DNA from: an uncultured Collinsella sp.
GTDB taxonomy: Bacteria; Actinomycetota; Coriobacteriia; Coriobacteriales; Coriobacteriaceae
DNA: 11,051 nucleotides
Direction of reading: 5' to 3'
Assembly (NCBI GenBank): GCA_902489225.1
Contig: CABTZA010000051.1
Location: 1-11,051 of the forward strand
The notes under the pieces were generated by a model. It did not search any database. It was not told the origin of the DNA and saw nothing but the letters and a program-made list of their open reading frames with translations. Positions within the stretch are counted from its first letter, which is position 1. Every line of letters starts with the position of its first letter. Made by a program: the position numbers and the translations under genes. Positions 1 to 6,702 of this stretch are shown in pieces.

Positions 1-5
1 AGCGA

Positions 6-105
6 GCGAGCCGCATTTGCGCCAAGGTGACGTGAAATGAGAGGGCGCTGACCTTCTGGTCGCGCCCTCGAAATTGAACGTCAGATTGGCGTGAATGCGG
101 CTCGC
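6..105. repeat. Nested ~100-bp imperfect palindrome
   Basis: Bases 6-25 pair with 86-105 (18 of 20 positions), TGACGT at 28-33 pairs with ACGTCA at 78-83, and a core hairpin is formed by 41-48 with 62-69 plus GACC/GGTC (50-53 with 58-61) around a TTCT loop. All arms share a centre near 55. It lies downstream of the minus-strand nitroreductase gene, so the core may act as its terminator, but there is no good T-tract on either side. It could instead be a dispersed palindromic repeat or a structured RNA. No coding region is visible in 1-148. Confidence 0.55.
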
Positions 106-120
106 GCAGCGTCAACGAGC

Positions 121-142
121 CCGCCGTTCGGTAGAATGGCGG
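121..142 (-). terminator. Hairpin just downstream of the nitroreductase stop
   Basis: CCGCCGTTC (121-129) and GAATGGCGG (134-142) form a 9-position stem with one imperfect pair and a 4-base loop. It begins 7 bases past the nitroreductase stop codon on the minus strand. No T-run follows it, so an intrinsic terminator role is weak; 3'-end protection of the mRNA is an alternative. Confidence 0.3.
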
Positions 143-148
143 AACTAA

Positions 149-670
149 TTACCTTACGTAGACCACGTTGTCGCGGCGGGGTTTGGGCTCGGGCAGCGTG
201 TCCTCGGCATAGCCCAGAATGCAGTGACCGACACCGCGCAGGCTGCCGTCGGCGGGTAGACCCCAACTGGCCAGTAGCTCCAGGCCCTCGGGCGAATCGA
301 AAACCTCGTGGGCGCGATGAATCCAGCACGAATCAACGCCCAGCGCATAGGCAGCGTTGAGCAGGTTGCCCATGGCGAGCGAGCCGTCTTCCAGATGTGT
401 GGGCACGCTGCGGTCAACCAGCACCACCACAACGGTCTTGGCGCCATAGAAGGGGTCGCTGTTGCTGCCCATGACTTGCGCGTTGAGCTGCGAGAGACGC
501 TCGACGGTCGCGGGGTCGGTGACGGCGACAAACGTCACCGGCTGGCGGCCCATGCCGCTCGGTGCATATTGGCCGGCTTCGATAATACGTGCAAGCTTTT
601 CGGCCTCGACGGGACGATCGCTGTAGTTGCGGCAGCTGCGGCGGTGAATGAGTGCTTCGATAGTCTCCAT
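149..670 (-). CDS. Nitroreductase family protein (FMN-dependent oxidoreductase)
   Basis: A 173-residue protein of the nitroreductase fold, a family that uses FMN and NAD(P)H to reduce nitro compounds, quinones or other small electron acceptors; the real substrate cannot be read from sequence. Family marks are the N-terminal RRSCRNYSDRPV (residues 10-21, flavin phosphate contact), APSGMGRQP (36-44), the central helix DGSLAMGNLLNAAYALGVDS (95-114), and GHCILGY (148-154) near the C-terminus. The start is set at the ATG at 670 because AAGGAGA lies six bases upstream on the minus strand and the family motif begins directly after it; the frame runs open 32 codons further upstream but without family similarity. 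It is slightly short for the family, as in single-domain members. It is a single-gene unit, divergent from the gene at 965. Confidence 0.9.
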   Translation of the reverse strand: METIEALIHRRSCRNYSDRPVEAEKLARIIEAGQYAPSGMGRQPVTFVAVTDPATVERLSQLNAQVMGSNSDPFYGAKTVVVVLVDRSVPTHLEDGSLAMGNLLNAAYALGVDSCWIHRAHEVFDSPEGLELLASWGLPADGSLRGVGHCILGYAEDTLPEPKPRRDNVVYVR

Positions 671-825
671 GGTGTCTCCTTGCGGTGGCGTTGCAGATGC
701 CCCGTTCATACCCGTCGGGCTCAAACGATAGACGGTCAATTGCCCGGCCAAAAGGATAGATTCCAATTGGGAAAGTAGGTTTGCATAAAAGTACCTTCAG
801 AATGTGACAAACAAATGGGATGGTT

Positions 826-838
826 AAACGTTTTATCC
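826..838. promoter_or_regulatory. AAACGTTTTATCC motif, copy 1
   Basis: A 13-base string identical to one at 7452-7464. It contains the palindrome AAACGTTT and is followed after 9 bases by TGCGG. It lies in the 294-base gap between the divergent nitroreductase and the 965 gene. It might be a regulator site or part of a promoter; no clear -35/-10 pair was found for the downstream gene. Confidence 0.25.
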
Positions 839-964
839 CGTCTACCCTGCGGTTTTTTACCACTTGCCTAAATGACGAACGCATAACCTCTGATAAGGGT
901 TTTACTAAAGGAGTACCAACGTTTATCAATGCGCCGTGGTGGCGCCGGGCCAGGAGGTAACATC

Positions 965-1255
965 ATGTTCCAGGCTGGAGATGTCGTCGAGACCGATTTC
1001 GAAGGATTTCTGAAGCTGCTGCGTTCCAAGACGCGCGCTTTCGTGTCGATCAACGATCACGAGTACTACATCACGCACACCGATGGCTATTGGCGTGTTC
1101 AGGATTGCGAGGCCCTCAACGACAAGGGCCACTTTACTGACTGTTCTGAGTTGGTCAACACGGTCTGCGAGGTCGTCGAGCTGCCGTGGATTGCCGGCAA
1201 GAGCCTGCATGACAGCTTCTCGGGCGCTACGGTCTATGAGGCCGTCGCCGCTTAA
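965..1255 (+). CDS. Hypothetical 96-residue protein
   Basis: I do not recognise this family. The protein is small and acidic, with three cysteines (C48, C60, C68), a probable strand-rich middle (around TRAFVSINDHEYYITHTDGYW, written here as residues 23-43) and no membrane segment or signal peptide, so it is presumably cytoplasmic. The ATG at 965 is chosen because AGGAGGT sits at 952-958 with ideal spacing. An in-frame ATG at 929 would add 12 residues but its nearest GGAG is 15 bases away, and the added codons cover the ribosome site. A small perfect hairpin (GCGCC 931-935, GGCGC 941-945) lies just before the ribosome site and might modulate initiation. A strong terminator follows at 1282, so it is monocistronic. 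The good ribosome site and terminator argue that it is a real, well-translated gene. Confidence 0.8.
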   Translation: MFQAGDVVETDFEGFLKLLRSKTRAFVSINDHEYYITHTDGYWRVQDCEALNDKGHFTDCSELVNTVCEVVELPWIAGKSLHDSFSGATVYEAVAA

Positions 1256-1281
1256 CAGGCAATAAAACCCGATTTTCACGT

Positions 1282-1317
1282 GACCGCTGGCGCCGCCCCC
1301 GCGCCGGCGGTCTTTTT
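1282..1317 (+). terminator. Intrinsic terminator of the 965 gene
   Basis: GACCGCTGGCGC (1282-1293) pairs with GCGCCGGCGGTC (1301-1312), 11 of 12 Watson-Crick plus one G-T pair, with a CGCCCCC-type loop, followed at once by TTTTT (1313-1317). This is a textbook intrinsic terminator and separates the small gene from the marR operon. Confidence 0.9.
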
Positions 1318-1334
1318 CTGCCGATAGGCCATAA

Positions 1335-1418
1335 AAATGCACGCATTTGCGGAGAGCCTGTTGAGGATAGTCAAAACTCGGACTAATCTAGAGACACATA
1401 ATTGGTCAAAAATCGGAC
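1335..1418 (+). promoter_or_regulatory. Putative operator array and promoter of the marR-ABC operon
   Basis: Two near-identical boxes, GTCAAAACTCGGAC (1370-1383) and GTCAAAAATCGGAC (1405-1418), each have inverted GTC/GAC ends around an 8-base spacer; the direct similarity extends over 18 bases with 15 matches. Their centres are exactly 35 bp apart. A third inverted repeat, AAATGC-AC-GCATTT (1335-1348), is centred another 35 bp upstream, though its sequence differs. CATAAT (1397-1402) is a candidate -10 between the boxes, and TTGAGG (1361-1366) a weak -35 for an alternative start. MarR-family proteins commonly autoregulate from such sites; binding here is inference. Confidence 0.5.
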
Positions 1419-1436
1419 AATTAAGAGGTGGGATAG

Positions 1437-1937
1437 ATGAATAGTGCGGTTACGCTGGTCGACTTCGATCGGTTGCTCAATGGACTCGACCATATCTATT
1501 CGGAGTTCTCGCGCGCCTGCGGCCTTTCGGACTGCGCCTACTGGATGCTCGTCGACACGAGTGCAGCGGGCGGAAGCGTTGCCGTGAGTCGGCTGACGAG
1601 TGAATGGTTCTACAGCAAACAGACCATCAATTCGGCGATTAAAACGCTTAGGGCACGAGGGCTTGCGACGTTGGAGTTTGCCGAGGGCAGTCGTAAAAAC
1701 AAGGTTGTACGACTGACCGAAGAAGGCGTGCGGTTTGCCAAGCGCTACGCGTTGCCGGCGCAAAAAGCCGAGCAACAGGCATTCGAGGCGCCCGAGCCGT
1801 GGGAACAGTGCGAGATCATGCGCTTGGTCGGTAAGTTCTCCCATGTTCTTAACGAAGAGTGCGAGGCATTTAAACGGCAAGTGGCCGCCGAGAACGAGAC
1901 TGACGATAAGGGCGAGGGGGACGCATGCGACTCTTAA
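1437..1937 (+). CDS. MarR-like winged-helix transcriptional regulator
   Basis: A 166-residue DNA-binding protein of MarR type. A helical N-terminal dimerisation part (about residues 5-30) precedes a winged helix: helices around 31-58, a recognition helix beginning SKQTINSAIKTLRARGL (60-76), and a wing at about 80-93 with basic SRKNK (85-89), then a C-terminal helix (about 121-150) and an acidic tail. The ATG at 1437 has GAGGTG at 1425-1430. Its stop overlaps the start of the following ABC gene by 13 bases, so the three genes are co-transcribed and translationally coupled. The usual logic for this arrangement is a repressor of an efflux pump that is released by the pump's substrate, but the ligand is unknown. 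It uses AAA lysine codons and AT-ending codons more freely than the neighbouring genes, which fits low expression or a different history. Confidence 0.85.
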   Translation: MNSAVTLVDFDRLLNGLDHIYSEFSRACGLSDCAYWMLVDTSAAGGSVAVSRLTSEWFYSKQTINSAIKTLRARGLATLEFAEGSRKNKVVRLTEEGVRFAKRYALPAQKAEQQAFEAPEPWEQCEIMRLVGKFSHVLNEECEAFKRQVAAENETDDKGEGDACDS

Positions 1938-3661
1938 TGAGGTTTATGAGGCCGTACCGCGGTCTGATTGCGGTGACGCTGTTTGCGGTGCTGATAGATA
2001 ACGTCGGTACGCTGTTGGTTCCCACGATGCTGGCGAACATGGTCAACACCGGTATTACCACGGGTGATGTCGACTATATATTACGCAACGGCCTGTACAT
2101 GCTTATCGCGACCGGCATGGCCAGCGGCGGCACGGTGCTGGGCTGCTATCTTTCGGCGCGCCTGGCCGCCAACGTGGCCTGCGATATCCGCAATGCCGTG
2201 TACGACAAGTCGCTCGAGCTGTCCGCCAGCGACTTTGAGCGCTTTGGCACGGGTTCGATGATCACGCGCTCGCTCAACGACATCAACGTGATTCAGCAAG
2301 CTGTCCTTCAGACGATTCAGCTGGTGCTGCCGGTGCCGTTCTTGGCCGTGGCAGGCATCATTTTTGCTTGGTTCATCGATCCCGCCATGGGTACGCTGCT
2401 GGGCGTGGTGGTTGCGATCGTGCTGGTGGCGGCGGTCTTTACCGTTGCCAACGCCGCGCCGATCTTTATGCGCCTGCAGAGCTTTATCGACCGCATGAAC
2501 GTGGTGCTGCGCGAGAACATCGTGGGCGTGCGCGTCATCCGCGCATTTAACAAGGAGCGCCACGAGGAGCAGCGCCTGGACGAGGTGTTTAGCGATTACG
2601 CGGCCAATGCCATCAAGGTCAACCACCTGTTTGTGGGTCTCGACAGCTCCAGCTTCTTTTTGATGAATATCGCCGAGGTGGCGGTGCTGTGGGTGGGCGG
2701 CAACCGCGTGGGCGTCCACGCCATGCAAATCGGTAGCATCTCGGCCGTGCTGGAGTACGCGATCCTGATCCTGTTCTTTGTGATGACGGCGCAGATGGTG
2801 ATTCTGACGCTCCCACGCGCCGCCGCATGCCTGAACCGTGCGCAGCAGGTGTTGGAGATTGAGCCGAGCATCGTGGACGGCAAGCGCACGCTGGACACGT
2901 GCGCGGCGGAGTCTGTTGACGGTGCCGACGCGGTGGCCGTGTTCGACCACATGTCGTTCCGTTTTGACGATGCCGACGAGGATACCCTGTGCGACCTGAG
3001 CTTTGCCTGTCGCCGTAGCCAGACCACGGCGATTGTAGGCTCGACGGGTTCGGGCAAGTCGACGGTGGCCAAGCTCTTGCTTCGCTTCCACGATGCCACG
3101 AAGGGCGCCATTCGCCTGAATGGCATCGATCTGCGCGACCTTTCGCAAGACGACATCCGCGGGCGTATCGCCTATGTGCCGCAGAAGGCATGGCTGTTCT
3201 CGGGTACGGTGGCGAGCAACCTGCGCTTTGGCAACGAAGACGCGACTGAGGCTGACATGCTCCATGCGCTGGAGGTTGCCCAGAGCACCTTTGTGCTCGA
3301 CCAGCCCCAGGGGCTCGATACGCCGGTGGCCCAGGGCGGCACGAACTTCTCGGGTGGTCAGCGCCAGCGCCTGGCGATTGCCCGCGCACTCATGAAGCAT
3401 GCCGATCTATATATCTTCGACGACAGTTTTTCGGCCCTGGACTTTAAGACCGATGCGGCACTGCGCCATGCGCTGCAGGACGAGACGTGCGATGCCGCGG
3501 TGCTCATCATCGCCCAGCGCATCTCGACTATTTTGCATGCCGATCAGATCGTGGTGCTCAAAGACGGCGAGATCGTGGGCCTAGGCACGCACGACGAGCT
3601 CATGGAAACCTGCGAGGTGTACCGCGCAATCGCGGAATCGCAGATGAAGGGAGGTGAGTAG
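1925..3661 (+). CDS. ABC exporter half-transporter, degenerate-site subunit (TM287-like)
   Basis: A 578-residue membrane ABC exporter with an N-terminal six-helix domain (about 10-300) and a C-terminal nucleotide-binding domain (about 338-575). Visible are the coupling-helix region VRVIRAFNKE (202-211), Walker A GSTGSGKST (372-380), Q-loop Gln420, a canonical signature FSGGQ (475-479), Walker B LYIFDD (495-500) and D-loop SALD (503-506). The catalytic Glu is Asp500 and the switch His is Gln531 (IIAQRIST), so its own Walker site should hydrolyse ATP poorly or not at all. This is the known pattern of one half of heterodimeric exporters such as TM287/288, LmrCD and BmrCD; its partner is the next gene. 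The start at 1925 has a GAGGGGG ribosome site; an alternative ATG at 1937 overlaps the regulator's TAA but lacks one. The substrate (drug, lipid or peptide) cannot be told. Confidence 0.93.
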   Translation: MRLLMRFMRPYRGLIAVTLFAVLIDNVGTLLVPTMLANMVNTGITTGDVDYILRNGLYMLIATGMASGGTVLGCYLSARLAANVACDIRNAVYDKSLELSASDFERFGTGSMITRSLNDINVIQQAVLQTIQLVLPVPFLAVAGIIFAWFIDPAMGTLLGVVVAIVLVAAVFTVANAAPIFMRLQSFIDRMNVVLRENIVGVRVIRAFNKERHEEQRLDEVFSDYAANAIKVNHLFVGLDSSSFFLMNIAEVAVLWVGGNRVGVHAMQIGSISAVLEYAILILFFVMTAQMVILTLPRAAACLNRAQQVLEIEPSIVDGKRTLDTCAAESVDGADAVAVFDHMSFRFDDADEDTLCDLSFACRRSQTTAIVGSTGSGKSTVAKLLLRFHDATKGAIRLNGIDLRDLSQDDIRGRIAYVPQKAWLFSGTVASNLRFGNEDATEADMLHALEVAQSTFVLDQPQGLDTPVAQGGTNFSGGQRQRLAIARALMKHADLYIFDDSFSALDFKTDAALRHALQDETCDAAVLIIAQRISTILHADQIVVLKDGEIVGLGTHDELMETCEVYRAIAESQMKGGE

Positions 3662-3662
3662 C

Positions 3663-5663
3663 ATGACCGAGGAGCTCAAGAAGCAGGGCATCGTCGATGG
3701 CGCTGCGGTTGTAGAGACAGTCGAGGAGACGGGCGTCGCGCCCGACCTGGACGAAGCCGCCAAGGCGGCGGAGCGCGAGGCTCGCCGCCAAGCGCTCTAC
3801 GAGGAAAACGAACGTGCCGAGGACGAGCGCGCCCGCGCCGAGGCAGAGCGTATGCGCGACGTGGACGACGAAGACGAGGACGAGACGCCTCGGGATACCT
3901 GGGCGACGGTGCGCCGCCTGTGGAGTGAGGCTGCCGGCGACCATTGGCGCTTCTATATCGTGTTCGCGAGCATTGTGTTCTATGTCATCTTTAACACCGC
4001 CGCGCCGGCATATAGCGCCCGCGTGATCGATGAGCTGTGGGGCCACATTCAGGTGGCGTTTGCCAACGACACCACTTTCAGCATCACCTGGGAGAACTGC
4101 GGCAAGACCATTTTCGTCTACTTTATGATCTGGACTGCCGCTGCCTCGTTCTATGCGCTCCAGAGCTTTTTGATGTCGAGCGTCGCTGAGCGTCTCAATC
4201 TGCGCCTGCGCAACCGCATCGCGCAAAAGCTCAACCGTCTGCCGCTCGCCTATTTTGACGCGCATCGTCCCGGCGAGGTCGTCAGCCGCGCGACCAACGA
4301 CCTGGACAAGATGTCCGAGAGCATGCAGCGCGGATTGCTGCAGCTGCTCGTGTCGATCGGCACGGTTGTTGGTGCTGTGAGCGTGATGTTCGTGTTCAGC
4401 GTGCAGCTTACGCTCGTCTTTCTGTTCTTTACGGCACTGTCGCTGCTGGTGACGAAGGTCGTCTCGCGCCGCACACACGATGTGACGGGCGAGCGCCAGG
4501 AGTGGGTGTCCAAGATTACGAGTGCGGTCGAGGAAGGCTATTCGGGCCGTCTGGTGATCCGCGCGTTTAACCGCGAACGCCAAAGTTCTGCCGAGGTGCA
4601 CCAGGCCTCGGGCGAGCTGGCACGCGTGAGTGCCAAGGCCGACTTTATGATCAATGCCGTCGGCCCTGCGGTGCGCTTTATCGGCCGTTTGGCGCAGATC
4701 GTGATCGCGCTGGTGGGCTGCAGCATGCTGGTTGCCGGTCACATGACCGTCGGCGTGTTCCAGGCGTTCTTCCAGTTTATCTACGAGGCGTCCGAACCCA
4801 TGACGCAGCTGTCGTTTACCTTCAACTCGCTGCAGAGCGCGTTGGCGAGTGCGGAGCGCGTGTTCGACCTGCTCGATGAGCCCGAGATGGAGGCCGATCC
4901 GCTGCCGGACGAGGCCGCCAAGCTGCCGGGTCGCGTTGAGGGTCGCGTCTCCTTTGAGCACGTGCGCTTTGGTTATTCGCCCGACAAGCCGCTTATGCAC
5001 GACGTGTCGTTTACCGCCGAGCCGGGCCAGAAGATTGCCGTGGTGGGAACCACGGGCGCGGGCAAGACGACGCTCATCAACCTGCTCATGCGCTTCTACG
5101 AGATTGACGGCGGGCGTATTACGCTCGACGGCGTGGATACGAGCCGCATGGACCGCGGCGAGCTACGGCAGCAGTTTGGCATGGTGCTGCAGGACGCCTG
5201 GCTGTTCGATGGCACGATTGCCGAAAACATCGCCTACGGCTGTCCCGAGGCGACGCGTGAGGAGATCGTGGCGGCTGCGCGCGCCGCGCAGGTCGACTTC
5301 TTTGTGCGCACCATGCCGCAGGGCTATGACACGCGCGTGGCCAACGATGCCGAAAGCATCAGCCAGGGCCAGCGTCAGCTGCTGACCATCGCACGCGTGC
5401 TGCTCAATAACCCGGCGATTCTCATCCTGGACGAGGCGACCTCAAGCGTGGATACGCGTACCGAGCTTGCCATCGGTCGTGCCATGGACGCGCTCATGCG
5501 CGGGCGCACGAGCTTTGTGATCGCGCACCGCCTGTCGACGATCGTGGACGCCGACCTGATCTTGGTCATGGATCACGGCAACATTATCGAGCAGGGCACG
5601 CATAAGGAGCTGCTGGCTGCCGAGGGTGCCTACGCCGACCTCTATCTGAGCCAGTTCGCATAA
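3663..5663 (+). CDS. ABC exporter half-transporter, catalytic-site subunit (TM288-like)
   Basis: A 666-residue ABC exporter: an unusual charged N-terminal extension (1-80), six transmembrane helices (about 95-380), then the nucleotide-binding domain (about 425-666). It has Walker A GTTGAGKTT (462-470), Q-loop Gln510, Walker B ILILDE with catalytic Glu591, D-loop SSVD, and switch His622 (VIAHRLST). The signature is SISQGQ (565-570) rather than LSGGQ. That complements the preceding subunit: this protein's Walker motifs pair with the partner's intact FSGGQ to form the working ATP site, while its own degenerate signature faces the partner's degenerate Walker site. The ATG at 3663 is used because GGGAGGTG lies upstream; a GTG at 3654 is in frame but inside the ribosome site. 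Only one base separates it from the previous stop, so the two are made in equal amounts. The extension is Ala/Glu/Arg rich, likely coiled-coil, ending in an Asp/Glu run. Confidence 0.93.
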   Translation: MTEELKKQGIVDGAAVVETVEETGVAPDLDEAAKAAEREARRQALYEENERAEDERARAEAERMRDVDDEDEDETPRDTWATVRRLWSEAAGDHWRFYIVFASIVFYVIFNTAAPAYSARVIDELWGHIQVAFANDTTFSITWENCGKTIFVYFMIWTAAASFYALQSFLMSSVAERLNLRLRNRIAQKLNRLPLAYFDAHRPGEVVSRATNDLDKMSESMQRGLLQLLVSIGTVVGAVSVMFVFSVQLTLVFLFFTALSLLVTKVVSRRTHDVTGERQEWVSKITSAVEEGYSGRLVIRAFNRERQSSAEVHQASGELARVSAKADFMINAVGPAVRFIGRLAQIVIALVGCSMLVAGHMTVGVFQAFFQFIYEASEPMTQLSFTFNSLQSALASAERVFDLLDEPEMEADPLPDEAAKLPGRVEGRVSFEHVRFGYSPDKPLMHDVSFTAEPGQKIAVVGTTGAGKTTLINLLMRFYEIDGGRITLDGVDTSRMDRGELRQQFGMVLQDAWLFDGTIAENIAYGCPEATREEIVAAARAAQVDFFVRTMPQGYDTRVANDAESISQGQRQLLTIARVLLNNPAILILDEATSSVDTRTELAIGRAMDALMRGRTSFVIAHRLSTIVDADLILVMDHGNIIEQGTHKELLAAEGAYADLYLSQFA

Positions 5664-5693
5664 TGTGACAAAGGGACAGTCTCTTTGCCACAT
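5663..5693. repeat. 31-base palindrome touching the ABC stop codon
   Basis: Positions 63-77 pair symmetrically with 79-93 around A5678: ATGTGACAAAGGGAC on the left reads back on the right with one mismatch (5668/5688) and one G-T pair (5674/5682). It starts on the last base of the ABC gene's TAA. It is separate from the GC-rich terminator that follows. It looks like a dispersed intergenic palindrome; the string AATGTGACAAA is also found at 801-811, which alone could be chance. Confidence 0.5.
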
Positions 5694-5700
5694 CACAAAT

Positions 5701-5736
5701 AAGGCGCGCCGGGGATGAATTCCCTGGCGCGCCTTT
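5701..5736. terminator. Shared bidirectional terminator between the ABC operon and cysE
   Basis: AAGGCGCGCC (5701-5710) pairs perfectly with GGCGCGCCTT (5726-5735), and the stem continues with GGGGA against TCCCT (one G-T pair) to a short loop. Short T-runs occur on both strands (CCTTT on plus; CCTTATTT on minus), as expected between two convergent genes. Confidence 0.8.
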
Positions 5737-5773
5737 GCGTTGATGCCGATGTCGTTTTGTGCCGCTTGCGTTC

Positions 5774-6478
5774 CTAGCGTTCGTCCACGAGCTTGGCGAC
5801 GAGGGCCTTGAGCTCGGCCACCTCTCGCTCGAGTTCCTTGACGCGGCGGGCATTCTCGGTGATGCCCTGGCGGTTGAGGGCGGACTGCTCGGCGGCGTCA
5901 TCGGGCATGTACTCGCGATGCTGCTTGGCGTCGAAACTCTCCTCGAACACGCGGCAGCCGTTGCGCTTGATGATGCGCCCGGGCACGCCCACGACGGTGC
6001 AGTTGTCGGGCACGTCCTTGACGACGACCGAGTTGCCGCCGATCTTGACGTTGTTGCCAATGTGGATGTTGCCAAGCACCTTGGCGCCCGTGCCTACCGT
6101 GACATTGTTGCCCAGGGTGGGGTGGCGCTTGCCGGTCTCGTTGCCAGTGCCGCCGAGCGTGACGCCCTGGTAGAGCACACAGTTGTCGCCCACGATGGCA
6201 GTCTCGCCAATAACGACGCCCATGGCGTGGTCGATAAAGAAGTGCTTGCCGATCTGCGCGGCGGGATGAATCTCGACGCCGGTGATGTGGCGGGTGATTT
6301 GCGAGAGCACACGGGCGAGTGAGCGATGGCCGTGCTCCCACAGCCAGTGCTCGGGCACGTGGTTCCACTTGGCGTGCAGGCCAGGGTAGGAAAGGAAGAT
6401 GACCAGGGCATTTTGCGCGGCAGGGTCCTGCGCCTGGACGGTCTTGATGTCCTCACGAATGGTGTTGATAAAGCTCAC
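5774..6478 (-). CDS. cysE: Serine O-acetyltransferase (cysteine biosynthesis)
   Basis: A 234-residue enzyme transferring acetyl from acetyl-CoA to L-serine to give O-acetylserine, the committed step of cysteine synthesis; cytosolic and normally trimeric or hexameric. A short helical N-terminal part (1-60, with FLSYPGLHAKWNHVPEHWLW-like text at 28-47) is followed by the left-handed beta-helix with hexapeptide repeats (about 66-165). The catalytic Asp83-His84 pair (FFIDHAMG) and the second active-site His119 (GKRHPTLG) are present, as is VTLGGTG (106-112). The C-terminus (about 205-232) is a heptad-like coiled coil. The N-terminal domain is shorter than in E. coli CysE, as in EpsC-type enzymes. 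The start is GTG at 6478, supported by AGGGAGG seven bases upstream; no better ATG is available. No O-acetylserine sulfhydrylase gene is adjacent. Confidence 0.95.
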   Translation of the reverse strand: MSFINTIREDIKTVQAQDPAAQNALVIFLSYPGLHAKWNHVPEHWLWEHGHRSLARVLSQITRHITGVEIHPAAQIGKHFFIDHAMGVVIGETAIVGDNCVLYQGVTLGGTGNETGKRHPTLGNNVTVGTGAKVLGNIHIGNNVKIGGNSVVVKDVPDNCTVVGVPGRIIKRNGCRVFEESFDAKQHREYMPDDAAEQSALNRQGITENARRVKELEREVAELKALVAKLVDER

Positions 6479-6519
6479 CGGCCGCCCTCCCTTAGCGCCG
6501 TGACAATGCGATTCAATAA

Positions 6520-6536
6520 AGTATAGCGATTCGCTA
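6520..6536 (-). promoter_or_regulatory. cysE promoter -10 with overlapping operator-like palindrome
   Basis: On the minus strand TATACT (6520-6525) is a good -10 about 40 bases before the cysE start; the -35 is weak. The perfect 13-base palindrome TAGCGATTCGCTA (6524-6536) overlaps its upstream edge and the spacer, a position where a bound repressor would block transcription. The heptamer GCGATTC is repeated at 6508-6514. The regulator is unknown. Confidence 0.4.
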
Positions 6537-6650
6537 GGGATTAGGAAGGGCGATCTTGCTTCGCTTTGGGCGACAAGTGTCAGTTATGCAAACTTGCTGG
6601 TAATGAAGTAAGACTTTTGAGGGGTTTGGCCCGTGCTCGCATCGCAACCG

Positions 6651-6656
6651 TATACT
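6651..6656 (+). promoter_or_regulatory. Candidate -10 box of the DedA gene
   Basis: TATACT lies about 46 bases before the DedA start codon. No convincing -35 is present at 17 bases (TTGGCC at 6626-6631 would need a 19-base spacer). Confidence 0.4.
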
Positions 6657-6702
6657 GGTCAACTTGGACGTGTCCGCGCCCACAACTGAGAGGTTTTACT
6701 TC

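Noticed and set aside
763..770. CCAATTGG palindrome upstream of the nitroreductase
   Set aside because: Eight bases is too short to distinguish from chance without a second copy or a mapped promoter.
2081..3400. Long open frame of 439 codons on the minus strand
   Set aside because: It is fully antisense to the first ABC gene, is rich in His/Arg/Ala as expected for a shadow of a GC-rich gene, and resembles no protein.
3600..5000. 466-codon open frame on the minus strand
   Set aside because: Antisense to the second ABC gene, same compositional shadow pattern.
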